DNA of 64,000 nucleotides. Origin: Chamaecrista fasciculata (taxonomy: Eukaryota > Streptophyta > Magnoliopsida > Fabales > Fabaceae). A program made the position numbers and the translations under genes. Below are positions 33,654 to 45,633 of the stretch, piece after piece. Where the stretch lies: assembly GCA_003254925.1 (NCBI GenBank), contig QANZ01052890.1, positions 2,360 through 66,359 on the forward strand, given 5' to 3'. The notes beneath the pieces were generated by a model, which was given only the letters and a program-made list of their open reading frames with translations, made no database searches and was not told the origin of the DNA. Within the stretch, counting starts at the first letter, position 1. Each line of letters opens with the position of its first letter.

Positions 33654-36600
33654 TGTTATAAAATATAAGAAATAAGAATATATAAAGTAGAAGAAAAAAT
33701 AGGAGGAGAGAGTGATTCTTTCATTCAACTGATATCATCAACTTTACATCAACACCTAAAGCCTATATTTATAGGCTAAAGGACAAGGGAGATGTACCAA
33801 CTTAATGTACATAATGCAGGGATAAGATCATACTCATGTACATAAAGAAACTAAAGGAAAACTCAAACTTCTATACACCGATAATACCAAAAGTCAAATG
33901 TGGATATTCACAAACAATTATTTATAACACTCCCCCTTGAATATTCACAATTTATTGATACACATTACAAGCTGCCTCATTAAAAACCTTGCTAGGAAAA
34001 TCCAGTGGGACAAAACCATGGCGAAGGAAAAAAGAGTACAGCGCGTACTCCCCCTCATCAGAACATCACTAACACATTCCAATTTGATAAAAAAATTTCT
34101 CAAATGATGCAATTGGAAATGCCTCCATAAAAATCTGCTAAATTATCACTTACCGAACTTGTTGAACTTCTATGTCGTTTCGCTATACATGTCATATTAT
34201 CGTCATACAATAAGGTTGACACATTTTCCTGCAAAAACAAATTATACATCTTCTGGATGTGTTGAATTAGTAGTCTCAACTAAACACATTTTTGATTTGC
34301 TTTATGCATGTCTCTGAAGATCAGATAATAAGCTAGCATCTACATTATCAAGGAATGGTGAACTAAATTTATTTAAATAAACTTTTATCTTTAAAATATT
34401 TTTCATTCCTTGTCAATGTCTTTTGATTAATGAATAACTATATCTCGCTAGCAAGTGTACCGAAAACATTAATCCGCTTATAATATGAAGATATGGTACT
34501 ACAGGCTCAAAAAATTTCATCTTCATTTGAGGTTAACAGAATATTTTATCACTTCAAATGATTTATCTAACCTGTCATGGTTACACCATTTCCATGCACC
34601 TTATCCATGTGAAATTATCTCAATACACTTTCTATATGATATGAGTGATAACCTCACTATTATAATATGCATAATCTGTAAGATGAGACAAAATTTTATC
34701 TTTGCAAATTTTTTCTTGCAAAACTATCAATATTTTACTATGTTATGAACTCTTAAGGAGTTCCAACAATAATAAATATACACAGTTTGATATCTTTTAA
34801 ATAATATTTCTTGAGATAACTGTACCACATATGTCCAGTTTTTTTTTCAAACCCATGTAGGATTTTATTCATCTTTATTGAACAAGACATCTGACATGCT
34901 TCCTATAATCCTTCAGGGATTTGCATATAAACTTCATTGTCCAATAAGCCATATGAATGGACTATAACCTAGTCATTATATGTATATCAAGTTTGTTCAT
35001 ACAATGCTAGACTACTAAAATATTTGAAGGGGGTCGCATCCATCTTCGGGATTGCATTCATCTTTAGAGAATATGTCTTTACATATTCAATGTGAGACCT
35101 TTGAGTTTATATCTTGCGACTTTAGCCTTTCATTTTCATTACGATTTTACTCATAAATTCATTTGTACCCCACTAACTTCACACCTTCAAATATTTGGAC
35201 ATCAAAGTCCTTTATAAACAGCCAGATCATATATTCAAAAATAATTACATCCACCACGGGAGAATTAAACTCCTTAAAATAAAGTTATAGTCTTTGTATG
35301 TCAAAATTTTCAATTTCTCGTTTCTTTTCGCACAAAGACTTAATTATATTTAACTGGTTGTACACCATTATGTCTATGGACTTCAAGTCCAAAAATTTCC
35401 ACATTTCTCGAGTGAGTTTTACTCATCTTGAATCCTTTCTTTTCAATTTGGCCAATTTCTAACGTTGACACTCTTCGACGAATTATTATTCATGATCCTC
35501 AATTTCTTTATAATTTGTAATTTGTAGCGCCACATTATATTTAAATACTTTGTCGACAATATTTTCATATCGGTTCCATACTTTGGCAATAATAAACATA
35601 TTGAGATCTCATTATTTTGTGCACTTTCAGGTACCTGAATCTCTTCTGGAGATTTTTCATTTATTATGCCTTCATATATTTTCTCGATTCAACCATCTTT
35701 TTCAGATGCTCCTTTTATTTTTTAGGATTCTTATCTCTGGAACCGATTAGTCCCTTCAGGGACTTCAATACATATTGGAGCATTTCCAGCTGGAAAATAT
35801 GTCTTTACCATTTGTATGGGTCAGTGAATGCATTTTGCAATTTATTTACAATATTCTTCAAATAAATTATTCTTTGAACTTCAAGTTCACAGGAGGATCA
35901 AATGAATATAATAACCATGCATTCTTTGTAATTCATTTTTCCATTCCAGCTATTTTCTTTCTCCCGCTAATGCTGAAAAATTAATTTCATTGACAAATCA
36001 TGTCATGAACTATAATTTAACAGGATTCATACCCAACTTATATTCTCAATTTTTGTTGGGGCTCATTTTGATTCACATGGTGGAGCAATATAAATCCAGC
36101 ACCCAAATAATTCTTAGATGAAAAATATGCGGCTCCTGACCCAAAGCCAATAGCATATGGGAGAATTTATGATACGTTGTTAGTTTAATGCGTACAAGCG
36201 CTGCATCATATAAATTGATATGTTCTCATCAAGAATTTAGTTATTCAACAAGACCATTTACCGTGTGGATATAAACAACATGATGTACCACATTTATCCC
36301 AACTAGCATATAACAACCCTTTAAAACTTGGGATATAAATTTACCAGCATTATAAAATGTTTTTAATGGAATAATCCAAAACTTGAGCTCAATCTTTTTA
36401 TTTGAAAAAAGTGGATCAACATGTCCACAAGGTGGCACTTCAGGTCCACAATTTTTCTATGAACGCGTTCAAAAATTCCAAGGGATCAAATCCCAACTTT
36501 TGCTGGTAATGGTCTTAAAACCAATTTTCTTTAAGAACGTGCAGCATAAGAACTCATTATATACAAGAAACCTTTGGTTCTTTAATAGGCATTAATTTGA

Positions 36601-37065
36601 GTTCGCATTTTTCATGAACCGGAATGGTCTAACCGGTCATACAAAATTATAAACGTATCCTTTAAATTAATGAACTTCTGGTTCATTACTTCTTTAAATT
36701 AAGGAATCTCTAGTTCATTACAACATATGTTTTAATTGTACTAATACAAATATAGTACAAGATGGAGGGCTCTTCTGGAGCATACGATCAGATGTCCGAT
36801 ATTATATTTCCTTTTTCCTCCATCATATTTTACTTTCCTTCAGGAAAACTTGATATAATTCAATAAGATATTTGATCGTATGACGTACAATATGATGGAT
36901 ACATGATTTATACTCAAACAAGAGATCATATAAAAATATATGAAAATGCTGAAAGAAATAAAGTAATACATGATCAACATATAAACGGTTAACCAAATGA
37001 AAAATGATAATAGAATATATATATATATATATAATTCAAAGAAATAAAGGAGATAAATAAAATAA

Positions 37066-37235
37066 ATGAAAGGATTTAGTTCTTCGGGAACTATCTCATA
37101 TTTGGTTCTTCAGAAACTATCTCATATTCAGCTATTCAGGAACCATACCATATTTAGTTCTTCAGGAACTATCTCATATTTAGTTCTTCAGAAACTATCT
37201 CATATTCAGTTCTTCAGGAACTATCTCATATTCAT
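37066..37235. repeat. Short tandem repeat of a GTTCTTCAGGAAC hairpin unit
   Basis: About six units of 25-30 bp, each made of AGTTCTTCAGGAACT (or a one-base variant) plus ATCTCATATT. Starts are near 37077, 37105, 37131, 37157, 37182 and 37207. Each unit is itself a 5-bp stem with a TCA/TTCA loop. It lies inside the Copia remnant. Confidence 0.85.
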
Positions 37236-38322
37236 TGAGATACCAAGATGTAAACTCATTCATATCATATACTCAAATTTTCCTTGAGTTTATTGATGTC
37301 ATACTTTAATAGTATCCAAATTCCAAACCACTACAGGGTTACATCAAGAAATATAATCTTGTTAATATGAGAATCTCACTCTTCTAGAGTATATATTATT
37401 ACTCTTCCAAAGTATCTTTGTGAGATTTTTCAATTCTCTTTCTTTCAGAGAAAAATAATCATTATCAGAATAAATGTACTGTGAACTTCAGGTTCACTTG
37501 TCAAAATAAATCAATAACAATCTCATTTAATAATTGATATATTGTCACTTCCGTCTCTACTGGAGACTCAATATCAATAATTTTTGACATATCAAACACC
37601 TCACAAGATTAATTGTGACCACATATCACATCAAAAAATACATCAATCAATCGACATATAAAATAAAAACATTTATTTTGATATAGGCCTTCAGGTCTAT
37701 CAAATATTTAGATTGATGTTAGTCTTCAAGACTATTGACAAATATATTTGTTTAACAACACCATAATTGCTATCAGCAATTGGTCAAAATATATTTCTAT
37801 TCGCCTTCAAGGTTCGCCTACAAGGTTATTAATTTCTATTTGACTATTAGCCTTCATGACTGATATAACACAGCTTCAATAGCCAAATTATTGTCTTCAA
37901 GGCATTATAGGATCATTTCAATAGTCAAACTATTAGCCTTTAGGCCTGATATAAGATAACTTCAATAGCCAAAGTCTAAGTCTTTGGGGCTGATATTATA
38001 CAACTTCAATAGCCAAAGTTTATTAGCCGTCAAGGGTGATATTAAACAGCTTCAATAACCAAAGTACCAAACTATAGCCCTTGATAAATTATCAACATGT
38101 ACAATAACCTTTCATTGCACTAATCTTTGGCAAAAATACAATAATTGACTCAATTTTATTGAATCAAAACATAATATGGCTTCGGGCCATTTATTTAAAT
38201 ATATGAAACTTCAATTACATGTGAAAGAAGATGACCACAATAATAAACTTATAAAATATATTACAATAATGATAAACAATCCAGCATAAAAGTTTCTTAC
38301 CTTTAGTAATTTTAACCAAAAA

Positions 38323-38410
38323 AAAACTTGAAAGATAATTAACTTACCTCTTTAATTATCNAAGTTAACAAGAAAACTTGAAAGATAATTAACTTACCTC
38401 TTTAATTATC
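38323..38410. repeat. Direct duplication of about 38 bp around a single N
   Basis: AACTTGAAAGATAATTAACT with TACCTCTTTAATTATC occurs twice, about 50 bp apart. The N at 38361 sits at the junction, so an assembly artefact is possible. Confidence 0.7.
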
Positions 38411-38642
38411 CAAAATTGAAATCAAAAGAGATTTGTACTTAGTTACCAAAAACTCACCGGTAAAGGCTCATGTTCAGTTACCTAGAACTCAAATGGATAA
38501 AGACCCATGAACAGATGCCAAAAGCTTGAATGAGTAGACACGTGCACATATGCCAAAAGCTCAAACCGGTAGAGGCTCGTGCTGATAACGTGTTATAAAA
38601 TATAAGAAATAAGAATATACAAAGTAGAGGAAAAAGTAGGAG

Positions 38643-38803
38643 GAGAGAATATCACAGTGTACCAAAGTGTTCATGGAGAATATCACAGGGTACCAAAGTG
38701 TCAGGTTTCAAACCACAGGGTACCAAAGTGTAATTTATTCTAAAAAATATAATTAATTTAACTGGATTTTCAGAAGTTAATATAATTTAATTTAGGGTAA
38801 ATT
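38643..38803. repeat. Fragment of GGTACCCTG-type MITE (family M2)
   Basis: ACAGGGTACCAAAGTGT phrases repeated at 38687-38735 match the arms of the family at 57039, 60271 and 63697. Only one arm is present here, directly at the broken 5' LTR of the Copia element. Confidence 0.6.
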
Positions 38804-39427
38804 GCAATTTGGTACTCTGTGGTTAGGGGCGGTTCCCTTTTGGTACCCTGAAAGAAAAATTTTTGCATTGTGATACCCCGTGGTTTGCTCCGTTAGCGAT
38901 TTGGTACCCTGAGGTTTTTTTCTGTTAGGATTTAACGGCAAATGTTAGTTAAAATGTCAAAAATCTCCCAAAAAGTCTTCTTTTATGCGTTTACGTCCTT
39001 TCCCTTTACTAAAAGAGATCAAAACATAAAGAATTAATTATAAAAGGGTCTTTAGAATTCTAATATTATAGATTTTTCTCCTTTTCATAAGATTTCTTTT
39101 GAATAGGTCCTTATTTAATTACACTTTAATCCCAAAAGTTTATGATCTTTATCAAAATAGTCCTTAGAACCTCAAAAGACAAATGAGCATCTATGATTTA
39201 TCAAAAAATCCCTATATTCAACTACAATTTTCGTTTAAGTACACTACAAACAAATCATTCAAGTATCAAAAACTGAAATTTTCATTCAAGTACACTACAA
39301 ACAAATCAAAACCCTCAAATTTTTCCAAAATCAACCCCAAAAATTAGTATTTAAAACAATTTTAGCCAAAAAGAAAAATAAACCCAGCGACCTCTCCCCT
39401 TCTTCTTCCATCACACCACTGTTCTTC

Positions 39428-39778
39428 TTGTTCTTCCTTCACCGCCGGCGATGGATCTCAAATCCCAACACCTTCTTCTTCTTCAAATCAAAGCACAACA
39501 AGAACAAATCCTCTTCTTCCTCTTCCTCGTCTTCTTCATTTTCTTCTATCAATTCGAATCGGCCGCTTTCTTTCAACGACGATCTCAGTCGATCACTCAC
39601 ATTCACGTCCCTCATCACGCACTCTCTCTCGTCCGAAGACGAAGAAAACGACGAACAAGAAGATAATTTCGATGACGGCGACGTTGGATTCCGTTTATGC
39701 TCATCCTTCGCCGGAGCCACTTGCTTCACCGATTTAGCTGGCATTTCTAAGGATTCGAAAGCACCACAACAAAAATAA
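39428..39778 (+). pseudogene. Unrecognised coding-like fragment inside TIR element
   Basis: A 116-codon frame begins at 39428 (MFFLHRRRWISNPN...). It has a serine run, then RPLSFNDDLSRSLTFTSL, an acidic stretch (SSEDEENDEQEDNFDDGD) and VGFRLCSSFAGATCFTDLAG before the stop. It is GC-richer than its surroundings and sits exactly between the inverted arms, which suggests a captured first exon. The parent gene was not recognised. A second frame in the same segment is probably its shadow. Confidence 0.4.
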
Positions 39779-40076
39779 TCATGTATATATGTGAATCTGT
39801 GATAGGTGGTTCGATTCCCCGATTCTGTTACTTTAATTTGAAGAAGAAGAAGAAGAACAGTGGTGTGATGGAAGAAGAAGGGGAGAAGTCGCTGGGTTTC
39901 TTTTTCTTTTTGGCTAAAATTGTTTTAAATACTAATTTTTGGGGGTTGATTTTAGAAAATTTTGAGGGTTTTGATTTGTTTGTAGTGTACTTGAATGAAA
40001 ATTTCAGTTTTTGGTACTTGAATGATTTGTTTGTAGAGCAATTTTTTTTAATTCTGATTTAATAAATTTGAGGACT

Positions 40077-40497
40077 TTAATTTTTAAGGACTAAATTGGA
40101 ATGTTGGGAAGAGTTTTGGGACACTATAATTTTATTTTGAGGATTTAAGACTAAAATGAATGAAGACGATGAAAAGAGGGGGAATTGAGAATAATGGGAT
40201 AAGAATGGGTGAGGGACCTAATTGCTCAAATTAGATTTTTTAGGGTTTTAGGGTTAAGAATTTTAGGGTTTATGGTTTATAGTTTTAAGGTTTAGAGTTT
40301 AGGTTTTAGGGTTTTTAATACTTTTAAGGACTAAATTGAAATGTTTGGAAGTGTTTTGGGACACTTTACAATTTTATTTTGAGAATTTGGGACTAAAATG
40401 AATGAAGATGATGAAAAATGTAAATCCAGGGACTGATTTGCTAGTTTACTCAATTTTTATGTTCAAAAATGTAAATCCAGTCATCATGCCAAGGTGA
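40077..40497 (-). repeat. Copy of the arm of the 29611-31473 element
   Basis: This block is a close reverse-complement copy of about 29806-30228 (for example AGGACTAAATTGGAATGTT, GGGGGAATTGAGAATAATGG, GGGACTGATTTGCTAGTTTA). It interrupts the right arm of the 38804 element. Confidence 0.8.
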
Positions 40498-40731
40498 AAA
40501 GGAGATTTTTTGAATGAAAATTGTAGTTGAATATAGGGATTTTTTGATAAATCATAGATGCTCATTTGTCTTTTGAGGTTCTAAGGACTATTTTGATAAA
40601 GATCATAAACTTTTGGGATTAAAGTGTAATTAAATAAGGACCTATTCAAAAGAAATCTTATGAAAAGGAGAAAAATCTATAATATTAGAATTCTAAAGAC
40701 CCTTTTATAATTAATTCTTTATGTTTTGATC

Positions 40732-41678
40732 NNNNNNNNNNNNNNNNNNNNNNNNNNNNNNNNNNNNNNNNNNNNNNNNNNNNNNNNNNNNNNNNNNNNN
40801 NNNNNNNNNNNNNNNNNNNNNNNNNNNNNNNNNNNNNNNNNNNNNNNNNNNNNNNNNNNNNNNNNNNNNNNNNNNNNNNNNNNNNNNNNNNNNNNNNNNN
40901 NNNNNNNNNNNNNNNNNNNNNNNNNNNNNNNNNNNNNNNNNNNNNNNNNNNNNNNNNNNNNNNNNNNNNNNNNNNNNNNNNNNNNNNNNNNNNNNNNNNN
41001 NNNNNNNNNNNNNNNNNNNNNNNNNNNNNNNNNNNNNNNNNNNNNNNNNNNNNNNNNNNNNNNNNNNNNNNNNNNNNNNNNNNNNNNNNNNNNNNNNNNN
41101 NNNNNNNNNNNNNNNNNNNNNNNNNNNNNNNNNNNNNNNNNNNNNNNNNNNNNNNNNNNNNNNNNNNNNNNNNNNNNNNNNNNNNNNNNNNNNNNNNNNN
41201 NNNNNNNNNNNNNNNNNNNNNNNNNNNNNNNNNNNNNNNNNNNNNNNNNNNNNNNNNNNNNNNNNNNNNNNNNNNNNNNNNNNNNNNNNNNNNNNNNNNN
41301 NNNNNNNNNNNNNNNNNNNNNNNNNNNNNNNNNNNNNNNNNNNNNNNNNNNNNNNNNNNNNNNNNNNNNNNNNNNNNNNNNNNNNNNNNNNNNNNNNNNN
41401 NNNNNNNNNNNNNNNNNNNNNNNNNNNNNNNNNNNNNNNNNNNNNNNNNNNNNNNNNNNNNNNNNNNNNNNNNNNNNNNNNNNNNNNNNNNNNNNNNNNN
41501 NNNNNNNNNNNNNNNNNNNNNNNNNNNNNNNNNNNNNNNNNNNNNNNNNNNNNNNNNNNNNNNNNNNNNNNNNNNNNNNNNNNNNNNNNNNNNNNNNNNN
41601 NNNNNNNNNNNNNNNNNNNNNNNNNNNNNNNNNNNNNNNNNNNNNNNNNNNNNNNNNNNNNNNNNNNNNNNNNNNNNN
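40732..41678. other. Assembly gap (947 N)
   Basis: Run of N. It hides the right end of the 38804 element and the left end of the next MITE. Confidence 1.
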
Positions 41679-41927
41679 CCTTTTTGGTCCCTCAATTGTT
41701 ACTGAGTCGAGGATTTGGTCCCTCAACTAAGCATTTAACGGCCACCTAAGCAGATAACGGTGACACGTCATCACTTAACACCTCTATCACTAACGGACCA
41801 GACGTGAGGGACCAAAACGTAAACGGGATTGTACAATTGAGGGACTGAGTTGTAGTTTCCCACAATTGAGGGACCGATTCCTCGACTCAGTAACAATTGA
41901 GGGACCAAAAAGGGGGTTTGCTCAATT
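41679..41927. repeat. Inverted-repeat MITE, left edge at the gap
   Basis: CTTTTTGGTCCCTCAATTGT and TACTGAGTCGAGGA at the left are mirrored by TCCTCGACTCAGTA and ACAATTGAGGGACCAAAAAG at the right, and an additional internal ACAATTGAGGGAC copy is present. It has no coding sequence. Confidence 0.8.
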
Positions 41928-42930
41928 AATTTATCTGAAAGGCGAGGATATCAAGAGAGGACCCACTAGCCCCAAGAGTTTACGATTGCTTATCAAAAAC
42001 CTTATCTTCATTTTAGCTACATTCTATTTCTTTGGTTTTCAAGCTCTACGCATCCCAACCCCCCTTTCTTTCCTGCATATGTCATCATCCTTGTCTACTC
42101 ATCAAATCAAGAGTAAATTACTTTTATTTTAATTTAAAAAGTAGTTTTTAATTTAATTTATAACAGTATTAAACAGCTCATCCAGAAATGTATAAACCCA
42201 ATTCAATATTCCCATAACGAATCATTCAACGTTGACAAATGTTCGACTTATAGTTTGATTAGTTTAACTAGTTGAAATAATAATTAAATTAAATAATATA
42301 TTAAATATTAATTATTTTAGATATAAATAATATATGAAATATAAATACTAGAATTAAAATTATAATAAATAATTAAAGTTACACTATAATAATTTATATA
42401 GAAGAATTAAGGTTGATAACAAAAATAAATTTGTAGAGATTAAATAGAGAAAAAGAAATTATTTACTCAATTGCAAAATATTAATATATGAAGGGTCTAA
42501 ATCGAATTTTAACATTTTGATTGAACTAAATGATTCTTTTTCCATTCATCGATTTAATTCGGTCCGAACGATTCTATCCGATTAATTTTATCTAACTTGT
42601 TCCAAATGTTAAAATAATTTTCATAGTCAAACTAATTTATTTTTCAGTCTGATCAATAGTTAAATCAGTCGAACTGTTGAATCAAATCTATGTTCGGACA
42701 ACATTGCCCCTATCATCATCGCCTTACGATAATGGCCATAGTAAAATTTGGTCTCTGCCACTCCAGGGCAGGGGCAGCTAAATATATAACAATAAAACCA
42801 TGTAAATAATATTCAGACCATCAATAATCCCGTCACACAACAAAACGTTAAAAGCTCAAGAAAAACTAGATATAGTTTTTTTTAAGATCCTCGTTATAAG
42901 ATTTTTTTTAATAATAATCTTTATTTTTAT
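41928..42930. other. AT-rich intergenic DNA
   Basis: No gene. Weakly paired ends around CAACGTTGACAAATGTTCGA (42228) and GTTCGGACAACATTG (42693) suggest a worn hAT-like element. No target duplication was found. Confidence 0.4.
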
Positions 42931-43230
42931 GACAAGTATTAATTTTGTTACTAAACCTTACACTAATTATTAATTTTGTCCTATTTTTTTAGGGTCAATT
43001 TCATTTCGAATATTTCATATTTTAGTCAATTTTATTTTTTGATTATTTTTTTTTAATAAATTAACAAATCCTATTTTATAATATGAGTTAGGATTTAAGT
43101 TTCTTTTTCTATTGTTTTTATTTAATATATCATTAGTCATAAAGGTTTTGTCGCTAATATTAAACTGAAATAAGAACAAAAGATAAAATTAATTAAAATA
43201 TAAAACACTGAGGATGAAATTAGTATCTAT
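42931..43230. repeat. MITE family M1, copy 2
   Basis: AGTATTAATTTTGTTACTAA at the left and GATGAAATTAGTATC at the right are the paired ends. It shares TAGGATTTAAGTTTCTTTTT and AAGAACAAAAGATAAAATTA with the other copies. Confidence 0.7.
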
Positions 43231-43343
43231 TTTTATTTTTTTAATAGTTATTCATTAAAAATATATTCTATAATATTTCTCCATCATAATTAATCACACA
43301 AAATACTTTTATCAAGTGTCTTTTTTATTGAATTTTTTATAGA

Positions 43344-44141
43344 GGTCCAGTTCGTTTGCGCTCTGATTATAATCTGCTCCGATTATAATCATAATAAACA
43401 TGTTCGTTTGCGATTTTTTTCTGATCAAATTATAATCATGATTTTTTTATAATCATACACACTCAATTACACTTATACCCCTATACATATACCTACAATT
43501 ACCTATACTCTAATACAATCCATCACTCATCATAAGGGCAAAATGACTATTTACCTCAATATTGGTTCAGTTTATAAATATTCATTCTTGTGTTGGGCTA
43601 AATTGTTATTTTGCCAAAATAGTTTAGGATTGAAATTAATATTTTAGCCATTATCTTCCCCTTTCTCTCACGTCCCTCCTCCCTCTCGTCTCTCTCGTCT
43701 CTCTTTCTCTCTCTCGTTGAAGCTCCTTCCTTCGCTTCTCTCCCGCTCCCCCTTCCCCGCTCTCTCATTCCTCCACCGCCTCCGTCCCTTGCTTCCGCTG
43801 ACATCCGCCGCCAACTGGTCCAATCGATTCCACTGCCACTTCCTTTAATTGTCGATTCAATCTCAAATGTGTAACGAACAAATTCATTCACACAGAAAAA
43901 TGAATTATCCATAAATATAATCTAAAAGTGAATTACTTTTGAACAAAAAGGCCAAAAAATTGTATATTTATGAGTGGAATTATCCATAACCAGAAGGAAA
44001 CAATGAAATCGGTTGGCCAGTTGGGATTGGGATCGTTCAGGGGACACCGATTCTTCTCCGTCAAGTTCATTGAGGACTTTCTTTATAAAGAGAGGGAGAG
44101 AGAGGGGGATGGAGAGAGAGAGAGAGCTGGAGAGAGACGGA

Positions 44142-44181
<40 letters not shown>

Positions 44182-44805
44182 ATGTTGGCTGGAGATGGTG
44201 GTGGCTGACGGAGAGAGAAGAGAGAGGATGAATGTGTTGTGTAGTTTATGCTAAATTGAATAAAAATTTTGGGTCCAATGATAGATTTTTATTCTCTCTC
44301 ATCTTGTGCGAAACGGTGGACCATTTTATTCGGTGGTCCACCGAATGTCGGGGCCTGATTCGAAAAAATGCTTCACTTTAGTCCTTATTAGTCGACCATT
44401 TCATAGGCAAAATTAGTTCAGTGGACCAAACAAAATAATCACCTCAAAAGTTGCACATGATTATAATCATATTTTCATGCTTTCCAAGGCAAACAGTGAC
44501 ATAATTTGATTTTTCTATAAGCAACAATCACATCCAAACACACTTTGATTATTATCAAATCACATCTTACTTTTTCCTACTTTTTCCAACTTTTTCTTCC
44601 ATTTCTACCCCTATACAATTTATCAATTTCCTTACCCTTCTATCTACCAACCACAATCATTACATACCTATTTCAATAATTTCACACAGAATAATCAACT
44701 TTCATCCAAACACCAATACACAACTAATCAACTTTGATTATAATCATACTCTGATTATAATCAGAGTAGATTTTATTATAAGCGCAAACGAACTGGCCCT
44801 AAGAG
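43344..44805. mobile_element. TIR element of about 1.46 kb, PIF/Harbinger-like ends
   Basis: The left end AGGTCCAGTTCGTTTGCGCT and the right end, on the minus strand AGGGCCAGTTCGTTTGCGCT, are near-identical inverted repeats followed by CTGATTATAATC phrases on both sides. Internally it is CT-rich (43660-43800) and GA-rich (44090-44180), with a GA microsatellite at 44146-44178. No transposase was seen. The exact target duplication could not be set, so the superfamily is a guess from the end sequence. Confidence 0.65.
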
Positions 44806-45346
44806 TGTTTGGCTTTTAATCAATAAACTTCGTATCACCCCATCAGAAAAAATAAACTTCGTATCAAGTAGGTTAACATCTTAGTTTGGTCCTTAATATT
44901 TATTCTAAATTTCATTTTGATTCTAATATGTTTGCTTCCATTTTAGTCTTTAATATTTTTCAACAATTTCATTTTGGTCCTTAACTACTGAATATGGTCA
45001 TATGTCTCTCCTTTTAAATCTGAATCCGACAAAATCAAAGTTACTGGTTACTCTTGATGAGTTATTTCTCTGTCCAGTTGAAGTTTGTCATATCTCTCTC
45101 ATTTTAAGTTTTAATGCGAGAAAATGAAGTTTTGAATTACTCTTGATTTATTCTTTTTCTAACTAGTTGGTGTTATTGAAAAATGAGATCAAATAGTACT
45201 CTCAAATTTAGTGTTGATGTTTTGACCAAATTCACTTTCAGAATACTATTTAACCTGGTTTACTAATATCCATAATTAAACAAAGAAAAAACTCGTCAAG
45301 AGATATCCCGTAACTTCTATTTCATAAAGATATATATATATATATA
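44806..45346. repeat. Worn inverted-repeat MITE phrases
   Basis: Repeats of TTTGGTCCTTAATATTTATT, CATTTTGGTCCTTAACTACT and TCTCTCATTTTAAG resemble the element at 5287. Only one arm is clear. No gene was seen. Confidence 0.4.
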
Positions 45347-45633
45347 CTAGGGACTTTTCGTGCCCTAACGGGCACAAAAATATGTATGTAACGTTTGATT
45401 TTACATTTGTAATTATTCAATAACTAAATAGTATATTTCTATTATTCAAGGATTAAATCGTTAAAGTGTGAAATTAAAAGACCAAATAATAAGTTTTCAC
45501 TTTCTTAAATTCCATCTACTACTTTCTCTCTCTCATTTTCTATACAGTCAAGTTTCACATGTTTATTTCTTATTTTTTAATTTTTAATTTAATTATTTTT
45601 TACCATTCAAAAGGGTATATAATATAGTATAGA
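45347..45633 (-). mobile_element. Short non-autonomous Helitron, minus orientation
   Basis: Read on the minus strand it starts TCTATACTATATTATATACC at 45633 after host A. It ends with the hairpin GTGCCC-GTTA-GGGCAC (45375-45360), GAAAAGTCC and CTAG at 45347 before host T. Both ends and the A/T insertion site fit a Helitron. It belongs to the same family as 31703-31881 (same hairpin, and similar GTTAACGATTTAGTCC-type body). Confidence 0.8.

Larger units (their letters stand above)
33654..38647 (-). mobile_element. Decayed Copia retrotransposon, minus orientation
   Basis: The 3' LTR is 33654-33929 (276 bp, TGTTATAAAAT to TTTATAACA on the plus strand). The polypurine tract read on the minus strand is CAAGGGGGAG just outside it. 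The 5' LTR begins at 38591 with the same TGTTATAAAATATAAG but is cut at 38647 by repeat sequence. Next to it, minus strand CGTTATCAGCACGAGCC is a primer-binding-type site seen in plant Copia elements. Pol remnants on the minus strand near the 3' end, with stops and shifts, include KIKFCLILQ (about 34690), VHLLARYSYSLIKRH (about 34430) and LLYDDNMTCIA (about 34200; RNase H). The remaining internal DNA is non-coding and full of short hairpins. It is inactive. Confidence 0.8.
38804..40731. mobile_element. Long-TIR element with internal ORF, interrupted by another repeat and the N gap
   Basis: The left terminal region starts GGGTAAATTGCAATTTGG with GGTACCCTGA phrases. Arms pair over long distances: 38985-39235 with 40500-40731 (AAGAATTAATTATAAAAGGG against CCCTTTTATAATTAATTCTT) and 39270-39420 with 39855-40020 (AAATCAAAACCCTCAAA against TTTTGAGGGTTTTGATTT). 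The right arm is split by the block at 40077-40497. The right terminus is lost in the N gap. A gene-like core (39428-39778) lies between the arms. Confidence 0.7.

Noticed and set aside
40685..41730. Very long frames over 40.7-41.7 kb
   Set aside because: They consist almost entirely of the N gap.
43598..44231. Arg/Glu-rich frames in the 43344-44805 element
   Set aside because: They come from CT and GA simple repeats, so the charged composition is an artefact.
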